Source: Hedera helix
Lineage: Eukaryota; Streptophyta; Magnoliopsida; Apiales; Araliaceae
NCBI GenBank assembly: GCA_947179155.2
Contig: OX359286.1
Span: forward strand, 10,070,501 to 10,134,500
Reading direction: 5' to 3'
DNA length: 64,000 bases
The notes beneath the pieces were generated by a model. The model was given only the letters and a program-made list of their open reading frames with translations, had not been told where the DNA came from and did no database searches. Every line of letters begins with the position of its first letter. The stretch's first letter is position 1. This document shows positions 25,187 to 38,900 of this stretch, piece by piece. The position numbers and the translations under genes are program-made.

Positions 25187-25465
25187 ATATAGCCTCATTT
25201 TTTTTTTTCCTATTTTAAATTAAATTTCAGTTAACAATTCGAAACAAAAAGAAAAATATACAGATAAAAGAAAATAAGGAAAAGTACAATAATTACAAGT
25301 ACCTTTAACCCAAGGGGAAAAAAATCTAGCTGTTAAATAACCGAACAGATAAAAAAAAAAAAAAAAAAACCATATACAATACACCTTAATTATGAACTTT
25401 ATCAAGACTGATGTATCATTTTAGTCCTCCGATCCCTCAAAATTTTCCAGATGACTGCAAAAATC

Positions 25466-25957
25466 TTACCGGCAACGTTTTGGAGCATTCCAAGGTGATG
25501 ATTTCGTTGTCATCGTCGTATTATTCGATCTAGACGACAAATATTTTTGCCAATCGTTGAGCAAAATTTGGAGATCAGAAACTTTCTTTTCCAAACCAAC
25601 ACAACAATTTGCATGCATTGTACAAACTTTATTTATATCTTTGCTAGGCTCACAAAATCCACCAAAATAAGCAGTATCCAAAAACTTGATGTGAAGTCCA
25701 ATATTTGTAATATAGGGATCATGCTTTATTTTATTGAGAACATCTTGATCATGCAGACCTGGATAAGTTAGTCTTGAGTTGTACCAAAACTTGTAAAAAT
25801 GGGAGGTTTTTATGTTTGATTTCACATAGGTGAAACCTCCATTTGGTAAGTTATTTATATCTGATGGATTGCCTCTAAAAAAATCGCATGCAATTTGGAA
25901 ATCAGCATCTGGATAAAAATGTGGAAACGGATCCCTGAACCACATTATATCGGTATC
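25466..25957 (-). CDS. Glycosyltransferase exon 3 (DxD motif and C-terminus)
   Basis: Starts right after the acceptor ctcttcag| with DTDIMWFRDPFPHFYPDADF. It contains the Gly-Gly-Phe, HDQDVLN, YFGGFCEPSKD and CTMHANCC blocks and ends SSPWNAPKRCR before TAA, parallel to the usual W-x-V/A-P-x-x-C end of the family. Confidence 0.94.
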   Translation of the reverse strand, partial: DTDIMWFRDPFPHFYPDADFQIACDFFRGNPSDINNLPNGGFTYVKSNIKTSHFYKFWYNSRLTYPGLHDQDVLNKIKHDPYITNIGLHIKFLDTAYFGGFCEPSKDINKVCTMHANCCVGLEKKVSDLQILLNDWQKYLSSRSNNTTMTTKSSPWNAPKRCR

Positions 25958-26898
25958 CTGAAGAGAGAAGAAAAGACGACGACTAAGTGCACGTTTTGTA
26001 CTCACAACATTACGAATATGTATATTCGTGATAAATTATATTTGAGTGACTCCAAAAATGATCATTGCTTTTATGAATTATTAAACTCATAATCTATAAC
26101 TTGAAAGTCAAAATATACTTTTTCACTGGGCTCACTAACTAATACTTGAGCTAATATAAAAATTATGAAATAATAAATCTTATAACGAGTACTATTTTTT
26201 AGACAGGTTGCATATTTTATCGTACTATCTACTAAAGTTAGAGGTATTCATGTTAATTTTGAGTTTAAAAATATTTTAAAAAGTAACTAATGATCTTATA
26301 TTTTGAAATTGATGGAGTATAATATGCTCAACAAAAGCAAAAATCATTTTTTGTTGTTTGCTAAAAAAAGAAGAAGAAAAGCTTAAAACTTTAATGGGTG
26401 TTTTTTCGCTTCATATACTCTAAATATAATTTTACAACAACGAGATGGGGAGCTCACTAAACTCTATTTCATGACAATGTTACTTAAAAATGAACAAATT
26501 TGGCATGCCTAATACAGAGCACATTTGAGTGAACATCTCACTCAGACTTCAAGATAACATATAAGAATGATGCTCACTTACCATATGTAAGTAGTCTTGG
26601 TACATCATATACATCATTATATGCATTTACCTAAATTTTTTCAAAGTTTTTTTTTTCTCCCCCTTTTAAGTAATTTATTTACGTGCATCTTAAACAAATT
26701 TAAATATGCATATAAAAATACTTTAGTTAGTCTCAAATTATAGTTATTTTTCGCGTTTGGTTCCGTATTTATTTTTAAAGTGTTTCATCCTCAAACTTTA
26801 TTATTTTTGCAATCTCAGTCCAAGCTCACAAAAATAGAACTAAACTGAAAACAGCTATAATTTGTAAACTAAACATGGAAAAGATCTACATTCTTGAG

Positions 26899-26929
<31 letters not shown>

Positions 26930-29900
26930 ACAAAATCGTCATTTAAATCTAAATTTTAGGAGTACAAAATGCTGAAGAGGTACCGAGGAGTATTGTCTTT
27001 TGTATTTCAATAGTGTAACATTAGTACTTTCAAACGGTTTCAATGTAAGTAATTCATTAACAATTTTTATTTCAACCGTGATAAGTTTCGGTTGTATATA
27101 TATATATATATATATAATAAATAAAACAAAATGGTCATTCAAGCCCCTAAATTTTAAGAGAAATTTTAAGTGATAAATGCTGAAGATGTCATGATGAGTA
27201 TTGTCTTTTGTATTTCAATAATGTAACATCAGTATTTTCAAGCGGTTTCAATGTAAGTAATCCGTTGACAATTTCTATTTCAACTGTGATAAGTTTCGGC
27301 TGCATCTAAAATTCATAAAGAATCAAAAGATCTTTTTTTTTTCCAGTTAAAATTTAGGAAATGAATACGTTGTATATTTAAAATAAAAAAGATCATGTTT
27401 TTCTAGGAAAAAAATTTCGCTCAAGTATTTTTTTTCTTCCTTTATTCAGTTATTTATTTATTTTTTTATCTATATTCTTATTCTCTAATTATGTACTTAC
27501 CAATATCTTTTATTTTCGTATAATTCTTAATTTAGTTAGTGTGCTAAAATATTCATATTATTATCATTTATATTTAATTATGTTAATAACTTTTTATTAT
27601 TAAATTATATAAGTATAACTGTTTGAATTTAAATATAATTTACTATTATATAAGTAGATGAATATATAAACAAATGAATCAGCAAATAATATTATTTGTA
27701 TTTTGTGGATAGATGAATTATTTTTATTAAATTTTTATTAGTTAAATAATATATTTTAGAAAGACATAATTATTTTTTTGTAAGAATACTAATCACTTAT
27801 TACTATAGTTAATATATTATTATAGTATAATGCCCAAAAATATAAATCATGAGGTAGTTAATATTTATATAATTTGAAGTCGAAAAATTTAGTTAGAGGC
27901 CAAAACTTAAAAAAAACAGTTATAACTTGAGGACGGGAGTATATTAACGAGGGAGAAAGACACGAACCGTAAAAATGAAGTTGTATCCCAAATCAAGAAC
28001 AGTTCCAAGAAAATCAATCCTCCTCCACATCATCTTCAAATAATCCGGCGTCATAAAACCCGCCTCACCGGAAAAATCAGTGCCATCGCCTGTGAGAGCA
28101 TAACAATGTGGATGTATTTTCAGGCAACGAGAATACGCCTTTTCATCCATTGCTATAACCACAACATGATCCAAAAGCTTAAGCGTTTGATTTCCAATTC
28201 GGAAGCTCTCAAGAAAAAGATCAAATACAGAGTTTGGTGCTGCCCAGGCTTCATTTAAAGTGGTTAGGATCACAGTTCTGTTTGCCATTGATGCCTTTTC
28301 CAGTACTGTCTTCAAGTTAAGATCTATGCTACTAACCTTTAAAATGTAAAGACAAAGTAAGATTAATACGCATAAAGGGTAATGATATATATATATATAT
28401 CGAGAAATATTATTAACTCTCTCCGTCCTTCGAAGGATGTTTTAAGTATATTTTACGCATAAATTAAAAAAAAGAAGTAGAGAAAAGAGAGCAAAAAAAG
28501 TTTCAAGTTTATCTTTAGTAATTCTACAAGATTATATACAATGATGATTTTTTTTTTTTATATATATTAGTGGATGTTAGTTGATGACATATATTTTTTT
28601 TTACTTCAGGTAGTTATGATTATCTTTTTTAGGACAAAAAATTGTACCCTAGAACACCATTTTTATGACGGAGGGAATAAATTGGATTGTAAGTACCGTA
28701 AAACTGTGATACAATAAAATAAATTACTATAGTGTTTTCGGAATTCCCTCCTATTCCATCTATATACATATGTCAATATTTATAACAACATAAATTTACC
28801 GTCAAGCATAAAATGACACCATGATACCATGTATCCAAGCACCTAAATTTATAATCTCCACATTTTAAATCAATCTAGCTTCATGTTGGTCTAGCTAACG
28901 GTTAATCTAGATCAGTTTCTCAATGACTTGAATCCATATATAAGTAGATTCAGAAAGGGATTCAGGATTTAACACAATACAATATGGTGATAATTATATA
29001 AATAAATATTATATGCCAAACATAATGACATAAAGTTACGAAAAAATTGTACATCTATAAATAAGGTGGAGACTAAATTTATATTAAATGGGCAAATTCA
29101 ACCTCACGTGAGTAAAAACTTATGAGTATTGGATAATATTTCAACTTTTAAAGGGGATTCATGAACAAAAACCCCAAAAAAAAAACCTAATAGTGATGGT
29201 GGCTAAGGATGTTCAAACAAGTTGGTGTTTTTGGTTTTTTACTGAATCGGTTGATACCGGTACCGGCGGTACCGGTTTTTTTGGGTACAAAATTTTCAAT
29301 TTTCGTATATTTTTCGGTACTGGTAGCGGTACGGAGATTTTTGAATTTCAGTACAAATCGGTATACCGAAATAACCGATTTTTATGTATAATAATAAATT
29401 AATATATATTTTAATACTATATTAATATTAATAAATATAGTATTATAAATTAATATATATTATAATACTATATTAATATCAATTATAATTATATATATTA
29501 GTATGCGGTATTACCGAAAAAATCGAACCGACTTTGTACCGAACTGGTACCGAAACCTGTAATTCGGTATCGGTTCTTGATTTTTTGGTAATTTGAAATC
29601 GGTACCGGTTCGATTTTTTCAGTTCCGGTATGGTTCTTTACTAATTAACACCCCTAATGGTGGCCCTTACTTACCCACCTAATTCCGTCCTTGAGTTGAT
29701 TAGTTTTTTCCCCTAACCTCTTGAATAGCCAAATCTCGTATCATTTCTTTTCTGTTTCTTATTTTTCTCATTTGTTTGTAATTATTGGAATTATCATACC
29801 ATTACTAGATTTTATAATGAACATTCATAACAAGTTTCTTGTCCTCCCTACTTTCTAAAATTAGAAATAAATTTATTAAACGACGATTTTTAAAAAAAAA

Positions 29901-32900
29901 ATTATTTTAAAAACTTATCCCTAATATCAATTGAATATGGAATAATGGTGTCATAATATCACAGCACTATCATCTTATCTAGAGCAACAAGAATTCAAAT
30001 GAGCTAATATACTCATTCCTTATCTCTAGGATAATTATTTTGTAACTAATATTAGTTATTCACACATCTAATCTCCTTCTCTCTCTCTCTCCCTCCCTCT
30101 CTCCCTCCCTCTCAGTAACTTCAGGAATAAATACATACATGGTGGCCTTCACTTGCCCACCTAGTTCCGTCCCTGCGTTGATTAGTTTTTTTTCACCTAA
30201 CCTCCTTATTAATGAACTGCAAGAAAAAAAGCTTATTTTCGACGGACAAATCCATCGGAAATAAGCTTATTCCGTCGAAAATAAGCTTATTTTCGACGAA
30301 ATTGTCCGTAAAAAATTCGATCGTAAATAATCGCGTCTGGAATAAATCTGTTGGAAATGAGCCTATTCCGTCGGAATAGGGGCATTTTTCTTGTCAATGT
30401 AGCATTTTTTACGACGGATTCCATCGATTTTATCTTTTCCGTCGAAAAAAAAAACTTATTTTCGATGGAATAAATTCCGTCGAAAATAAGCTTTTTTCTT
30501 GTAGTGGTGCGTATTTAGGTTTAAGCTTATTTGAATTTAATAATGATTACTGATTCTGACAAACTTATTGTATATTTGTAATAAGAAAAAAAGAAAGTAA
30601 TATTGTAAAGTCCTTCAGAGACAATCCTTTTAAAATGACTTAGGAATCAAAGAATGTTAGGTTGATCCATTTGATAGAGATAGAACTTGTAATAGACTAA
30701 GAATGTCAAGTTCGCATATCAAAGACATCATACTAGAGTTCGAATGAGTTTAGACAACATATCGGATAAAGATAAAGAGGTCGGATTAGAGATCGGATGA
30801 GTTTGGACAAAAGATCATATAAGAGATCAGTTATGAGCTCGGATGAGTTCAGATAAAAGATCGAATAGAGATCAGATGAAGAGATCAGATACGAGATTGA
30901 ATCAGACATTAGATAAGAGATTAGATCAGACATCGGATCAGAGATCAGACACGAGATCAGATAAGAGTCTAAAGAGCTGAGACTTAGTAATTCTGGGATG
31001 GAAGAATGGACTAAGCAACTGGCAAAGTCGTCGAGCAGAATATAAAGGACTGAGGGTTCGCAAGTAACAGAAAATGAAGCTAAAACGAAGAAGTGACTCC
31101 AGACAGTCAAATACTAGAACGACTACCAGACAACCAAAAAGCAAAGTTAGTTAGTATCAAAGAACGAACTATAAGAAGCTTTACTCTACGATCCAAGTTT
31201 ATCATATTGTAGAGTGCAACCTTGGAAGTTACTGTTGGGACATGAAAGCTTCCTTAGCATATAACTATCTTGAAGATCCTGAAGTGTGTTGACATAATTA
31301 AAGATAAAGGTCTAATCAGCCACAACTCCAACAACTATATTCAGTAAAGACAGTCTGCCACAAACACATAGATAAGTCTTTCATAAGTGGCTATAGTAGA
31401 CTGACACAAATACTTTTATGGCTATGCTGCAAGACTTTCTAACGAGCATTTTTCAGAGAAAAATCTATAAATAGATTTCATCTCCAGAGTTTAAAGCTGT
31501 CGATCGATTAAGCACAAACATGAGATAAAGTTTACAAGTCTAAAAGCTCAAACTCTAAGCTTTTTGAAAAGCCACTCTACGCCTCGGAAAGAAATTGATC
31601 ACGCTGTTAAGTTATTCAGAAGACGAACTCAGACGCAACTTAGCAGTACCTCAAACTCAACTACAGGGACACTAAAAAGTCAAGACAGAGATCTCGCTTG
31701 ATCCAAAGTGGGTCACTCAATGGGAGGTTGAAAAGTCGAGATAAAGATCTCGTCTAATTTTATTAGTGCATATTTATGTTTAAGTCTATTTGAATTTAAT
31801 AATGATTACTGATTTTGACAAACTTAATGTATATTTGTAATTAGAATTTTTTTTTGTAAAATCCTTCAGAGATAATTATTAGAAAATGACTTAGAAATCA
31901 AATAATGTTATGTTAATCTATTTGATAGAGATAAAACTTGTAATATACTATGAATTTCAAGTTCGTAAATCAAAGACATCGGACTAGAGTTCAGACAACA
32001 TATCAGATAAAGATAAAGAGGTCGTATCAGAGATCAGATGAGTTTGGACAAAAGATCAAATAAGAGATTAGATATGAGATTGGATAAGTTCGGATAAAAG
32101 ATTGGATAGAGATCAAATAAGAGATCGGATCAGACATCGAATTAGAGATTAGACAAGAGAACAGATAAGAGTCCGAAGAGCTGAGACTTAGTTACTCTGA
32201 GATTAAAGAATGGACTAAGCAACTGGTAAAGTTGTTGAGCAAAATACAAAGGACTAAGAGTTCGCAGAGCAACAAAAAGACGGAGCTAAAACAAAGAAAT
32301 GACTCCAGACCGTCATATACTAGAACGACTATAAGACAGTCAAAACGTAGAGTTAGTCAGTATCGAAGAACAAACTACAAGAAGCTTTACTATACGATCC
32401 AAGTTTATCATATCGTAGAGTGCAACCTTGGAAGTTACCATTGGGATGTGAAAGCTTCCTCAACACACAACTATTATGAACTGTGTTGATAGAAAGAGAA
32501 AGGTCTAATCAACAATAACTCCAACAGCTATATTCAATAAAGATAGTATGCCACAAACACACAGAGATAAGTCTGTCATAGGCAGCTATAACAGACTGAT
32601 AAAAATACTTTTGCGACTATACTACAGGACTTTATAATTCGCATTTTTTAGAGAAAAATCTATAAATAGATTTCATCTCCAAACTTCAAAGCTGTCGATC
32701 GATTAAGCATAAACATGAGATAAAGCTTACAAATCTAAAAGCTCAAAGCATCTCAACAATCCAAAGACCACTCTAAGATTTTTAAAAAGCCACTCTATGC
32801 ATTGGAAAGAAATTAATCACGTTGTTAAGTCATTTAGAAGACGAGCTCAAACGCAACTACAGGGACACTAAAAAGTCGAGACATATATTTTGCCTGATTC

Positions 32901-35900
32901 TAAGTGGGTCAGCTCCAACGGGAGGTTGAAAAGTTAAGACTAAGATCTCGTCTGATTCTGAGGGGATCAGCTCCAGTGGGAGGTTGTAAAGTTGAGACAA
33001 AGACCTCGCCTGATCCTAAGTGGGTCAGCTCTAGTAGGGAGGTTGTAAAGTCGAGACAGAGTGCTCGCTTGATTTTGTAGGAATAAGTTCTCTAGTGGGA
33101 TTTTGTAATTGGTTTAGTGGAACCTTATCCTATAGTGGATGAACCCTGCTCAATGGAGTGGAAGAGAGGACTAGGAGTAGTTTAGGCTCTGAACCTTTTA
33201 AAAATTATTGTGTCATTTATTGCTTTATATAACTGCTATATAACTGCTATATCAACTGATATATAACTGCAATATCATCTGACTGACTCTCCCGTTTCCA
33301 TATCACTAAAGTCAAATATGAGATCTTGATTCAATCTTAAAGTGGGCTTTCAAAACATAATATTCCGTTGTGCTTAACTAAATTATATTAATTAATTATT
33401 GGGTAAATAATTTTAATATGAAATTTTAATAAGATCTATTAAACCCCCCTTCTAGATCTCATCGTGCCATCTGGGAATAATAATTGATATCAGAGCATCA
33501 TTCTCATTGAATAACTTAACTGCTTGAGTTGATCCAATGACACATAACAAAATCAGTTCTGAGCTTGGTGGTAGAAATAAGCCACCATTGTGCAACAAAG
33601 ATAAATTCTCTAACTGGAAAGTACGTATGCAGACATATATGGATTCCATAGATGAGGAGGTCTTCAATGCTATGCTAAACGGTCCATACATTCCCACAAA
33701 GCTAGCTCCATCCCCTGAAGATCTAAATAAAGTTACTGTCAAGCAAAGAGTCGAATGGATAGATAGTGAGAAGAAGCTGGTAGCTCTAGACAAGAGGGCT
33801 AAAAACATCGTGTTCATGTTTCTTGAAGAAGATCTATTCGAAAATGTGGTCAACTACCAAACTACAAAGGAAGTGTGGGAAGCTCTCCTTGTTATGCATG
33901 AAGGGACAAAAGAAGTCTGAGAAAGCAAGCAATCTCTTCTCAGTCAAAAGTATAAAATATTCTCTCACACATCTGGTGAAGACATCTCATCAACTTATGA
34001 GAGATTCAACACCCTTCTCAATTCTTCAAAAGCTTTTGACTTTATGCAAGTTCTACCAAATAAATGGGATGCCAAGACCACTGCCATCAGATAGTCAAAT
34101 ATTCTCAATGAGATGACACTGTAGCAACTATATGAAAATTTGCTCACTTACTAGCTGAAGTTAAATCAAAGGGTTGAGACAACATCAACAACTAAAGTGA
34201 AAAGACTAGACAAAGTTGTTGCTCTCAAAGTTGCAGAAAGTTCTTCCATAGTCTCAATGGAAGAAGAAAGTAGATCAGAAGATGAAAATGAAGAAGTTGT
34301 TGTTCTTGCCAAAAGACTAAGAAAGGTCATGAAGAAAGACATGAGCAGTACTAAAAAGTTCTTTAGAAACTATAATAGCAACAATGACCACACAAAAGAC
34401 CTGTGCTTCAACTGCAAGAAGCTACGACATTTTATTACTGATTGTAACAAGCTTGTCAAAGAGGAGCCAAAGAAAGATAAGAAGAAAGAATATGTCTAGA
34501 AGGAGAAGAAAACATATCCGAAGAAATTTCACAAGAAGGATCTGGACTATTGGCTGATAGTTCTTAGAGCGCAATTGAAAGTGACTTAGACTCTGACTCT
34601 GGGTGAAGTGAAGATAAAGGACCTCACAGAACCAACTTCTACCTCATAGTTGTCGAAAATATCACTACTAATATTCAATATTTTAATATCAGTGATGTAT
34701 TTAACTTAACTCTCCTAATATTGATATGCATGACTTAAGAACTGCTTCATATGGCATAACTACTGATTTACAAAAATACATGAAGTGGTTCAGGGTACTC
34801 TCAGGAGACCATTCTCTACTTCAAGTATAAAATGAAAGAGAACAACTTGAGTTGAAAATAATTCAAGAAAATACTGCTTCCTTATCTAGACTTGAGGCTG
34901 ATAATAACATCCTGAGATCTACCTTTGAGCAGTTTGCACGTAGAGAGAGTTTGCTGTAATCTCTAAGATTTAGGAATTAGAGAAAACATCTTTTCTTGGA
35001 ATAAGTCTTCATTTTCCATGAACTCCCTGATCACGAGTCAGAGAATGAGCACTGATAGATCAGGTTTAGGATTTGAGGAATCTTCCTCAAATCAGTATAA
35101 GGGCACATGCATTGAAATGAATAACCACACTGCTCTTACTTTCCATAAGAGTATTGTGTTTGTAAAAGCTAAACAAATCACTGAGCCAGTTACTCAAAAC
35201 TCCACTATTTTTGCAGATCTTTTTGGTACATTTATGTGTTAGCCTATTTGGATTTAATGATGACAAAATAACAGTGTATACGCTATTTGATGTTGACTTC
35301 AGTTAGTATAAATTGAGTGAAATAAGGGGAGACTGTTTTATTTTCTAATTAGTTTAAATTGTAACTAACTTGTTTAGTATTCTTAACATGATTGCTTTTA
35401 TTCAAAAAGAATAATGAATCATCTGAAGAAGAAAAAGAGAACTCTATTGTATAACCCTTATAAAAGAAATTCGATCATAGAGTGGACTTTACTATGTATT
35501 TTCTTAAACCGAAGACTAGTGATAAATGCATTAGAAAGACTATTAGAAGTGTTAAGTTCTTTAACTATGGTGACTAGATTTTAACTTCTTAATGCAGATT
35601 ATTCAAGGGTGGATCTTAAAACATTATTATCAGATCCAAATATGATAGGAAGTAAGCATTTCCTTGAATTGCTTTTAATCCAACTTGTGCTTTTTCTATA
35701 TCCATTTAAAATAGATAATTATCTCTTAAGATTGCCCTGGACCACTTTATGCAAGTTTATGTAAGCACGTCATCAATTAAATAATATAAATCAACTTATT
35801 AGCCATGCATATTTAACATTTAAACGAGATAAAATACAATACCTTACTGATATTAATTTCTTGAATATCAATGGTTATGTCCTTTGTTGGTCTTTTGTGC

Positions 35901-38900
35901 ATTGGTTGGCTCTGAGTTGCTTTCCTCTTCACTTGATCTTACTCCAAATCTTCTCAACTTTCCTCCCTCTTTGCTTCTACTTAGGATATTATGGATTATG
36001 CCTTTATTTCCTTTTAGGCATATCCCTTCTCTCATCCTCTGGTGACATTAGACATTGATTAGTCTGATGACATCCACCATTCAACATTAGAGTCGCTTGA
36101 TGAAGTGCCATGATTCATCAGAGATCATATTTCTTCCCTTCTGGAAGAGTTTACTACAGACAACAAATATGGTGATTTGGCTAGATGGGGCACGAATCTT
36201 TAGAGTTGAATGCTTTGTTGCTATTGTAGGTGGGGTTTGATGAAGTTGTTCCTGCCTTTCTTTAGGATCTTCATTAACTTCATGACAAGTAGAGCAATGT
36301 CTTTATCTTCCTTCTAGGAGAGTCTTATCTGACATGTCTATAGCTTTTCTGATTAAGCTTAAGCTCATTTGTGAGATGATCTTTAGATGTTAGCTGTAGA
36401 GTTATCTCGGGTAGACTCTTTGACTCTCTTAAGTCTAAAGTCTTGGAATTCCACTTACTGGATGGAGCTTGCATGAATTTGTAGTTGACATCCTTCTTTA
36501 GGCATGCCTTGTGAAAGGCTTTGAAGAAGTTAAGAAGAATGTTGAATCTCTTGTTTGTAATGTCTTCATGCATTTCAGATGTAACTCCCCAGATTTCCTT
36601 AGTGGTTCTGCAGTTAAGCACATCATGAGCAATTCGTCTTCTAGAACCATGAAATGAGACATTCTTTGCTTGTCTAGAACAACGATTTGCTTTTTTGTGT
36701 CTGTCCATTCTGAATTGGATTTGGTAACCATCTCATATGGATCTTCAGTAGATCTTTAGTGGATGGAACCATTTATATAAAAACATATGGACCATTGAAA
36801 ACTACTTTATAGAATATTTTATTCATAAATGACTACAAATGCCTGCACTTGAACTTTTTAGTTAGCAATTAAAACTTTAACGTACATAGGTGGATTTTCT
36901 TCACCGCCCTCAGAACTGGTTTAAGATTGTACAACAGGATCTACTAAATGCGGTTAGACAAGTTTTTTTAGAACCTGCTTTGATACCAATTGTTATTTCC
37001 CAAAGGTATAAAAAGTGATTTAGAAGGGGGGTTAAATAGATCTTTATACATCAACGTATACTTTTTCGTTTAAGCATATTTACCAAATATTTATGCAATT
37101 GATTGCACAACGAAATTAGTTATTTGGTAAACCCTTTATGATCATTGAAAGATAAACACATAGTCCTGTTTTAGTTTGCTAATGGAAAGACATCTCAAGC
37201 AGATATAACAATTTATGCAAGATACATGAAAGTAGTAAAGAGACAATGAGACACGGGGGTCTTTAAGAGGTTCGGAGCCTAAATTACTCTTAGTCCTTTA
37301 TTCCACTCTAATGAGCTGGGATATTCTACTATAGGATGAATGGTTCCAATGAACCTTACAATTTTGAAGCCCTCTATCTTCAAATCTTTGACCTACCCCT
37401 CCGAGTTTGATTCATTTGAATTTGGTAAGCCTTCTATACTCCCTCAGCCTACCCCTCTGGGTCTGATTCTTATGAATCAGGTGAGCTTTCTATACTCAAC
37501 TCACGTGAAATTTTGAAGCCCACTGTCTTCAAGATCCCTGTATAATTCCTCTGAATCAAGCAAGTCATTTAAAACTCGTCTTTGTCATTGTCGATGATGA
37601 TGTTTGAGGTGCTGCTAAGTTAGCATTAAGCTCTTTTCTCAAGAACTTAGTAGCTGGGTGACTTTGTTGATCTTTTTCTCTTTTAAACTCTTAACATATT
37701 TCTCTCTATATTGCTCTGGCTCTTTATAGCTAAGGTTGCCCTCTAATCGACCCTCCAAAGCGAAGAGTGGCTTTGAGTTGAAGATATAATTTGTTTAGCT
37801 TGATTGATCCCCTCTTTGGTCTTTTGTAGATTGGCCTTCATCTCTTTATTCTCCCTGTGTATAGACCGATTAACTCTCTCTTTTTGACCGAAACCTTTTA
37901 TCATTTGAATTTGAAATCTATATATAAATTTCTTTATAAGAATTTATCCATTGAGAAATTACCTTTGCACAACTCGTTTCTTCCTCAAAAGTCTTCTATA
38001 GTATGATAATGTCAGGTAGACCGTTATAACCGTCTAAGTTGTCAACTATTTAAGACTGATGAGTATAGTGACAGACTTGAGCTCCCAAAAATATAGCTAT
38101 TGTGGAGTGTTAGAGAAGTTTTGGATTCCAATGGTCACATATTTGTACTCTATGATTTCTTCAGTATTTAATCATAAAGTATATCCTTCTGATTGGTCCT
38201 TCAATAATTCTCTTGATAACTCTACTTTTTTGCCTATAATCGTTCTGGGATCTTGCATTCTGCTCTACGACTTTGTCAGACATGCTTAGTTCACTTCTAA
38301 ACTTGAACTTCTGTCTCTCTCAAGTTTTTTCTCCTCTTCTTGATCAGCTTCCTCATCTGGACACTTGTTGTTTGCAAGGTTATGAACTCTACTATATCAA
38401 TGTTCAGTGCACTCCTTCTGCTATAGTGGTTGCCACGTGTCTAATCCTTTTGTTAAACTAGTTGTTGCTGAATAATGCTCTGATCCTTGTCTTCTTCGGC
38501 TACTTTATCGTAGATTTATTCTTGCTAGAGAAATTTTGATAAGGACACCCTAATCATCATTGTAGTGAATCTATTTTTCAGTGTTGTTGACATTATGAAC
38601 TCTGATAGGTGGCACTGATGTAGCTCAATAATGATGTGACTCCGCGTTTTGAAGTAGTTCAATGATGTTAAGTAGCTCAGTGATCTGATGATATTCAATT
38701 TAGTTCCATTCTATGATCCTGAGCACTTTAACTTGTTTTACACTTATGAGTTTCTTATCTTCACTTATTCTACTAAAGCCTTTTGTCTTCACTCTATGGT
38801 GTTGAGCTTGCATGATAAAACTATATGAACTTTCCATGTTTGTGCTGATCTTATGGGATGGCCTTCGCTTCTTCTTCTTGTTATTCTCCTGACTTGAAGT

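Larger units (their letters stand above)
23833..25465. other. AT-rich repeat cluster between the convergent genes
   Basis: Holds a block of about 300 bp at 23935-24240 that recurs in the same orientation at about 24790-25080 (both include tggatataatgtcc and a gatgttgaag-like step), the (AAT)n tract between the two copies, and the inverted-repeat element at 24341-25186. No gene. Confidence 0.75.

Noticed and set aside
25440..25466. A further tiny intron at the end of the glycosyltransferase (cgg|taag followed by ttttgcag)
   Set aside because: The putative intron would be under 20 bp, and the protein already ends with the usual family C-terminus before TAA.
27944..28315. Reading exon 2 of the glycosyltransferase as an independent ORF starting at 28315 and ending at 27944
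   Set aside because: The first codon there is TTG. The acceptor at 28337-28338 and donor at 27966-27967 give an exon that joins the conserved IFT to DTD boundary with exon 3.
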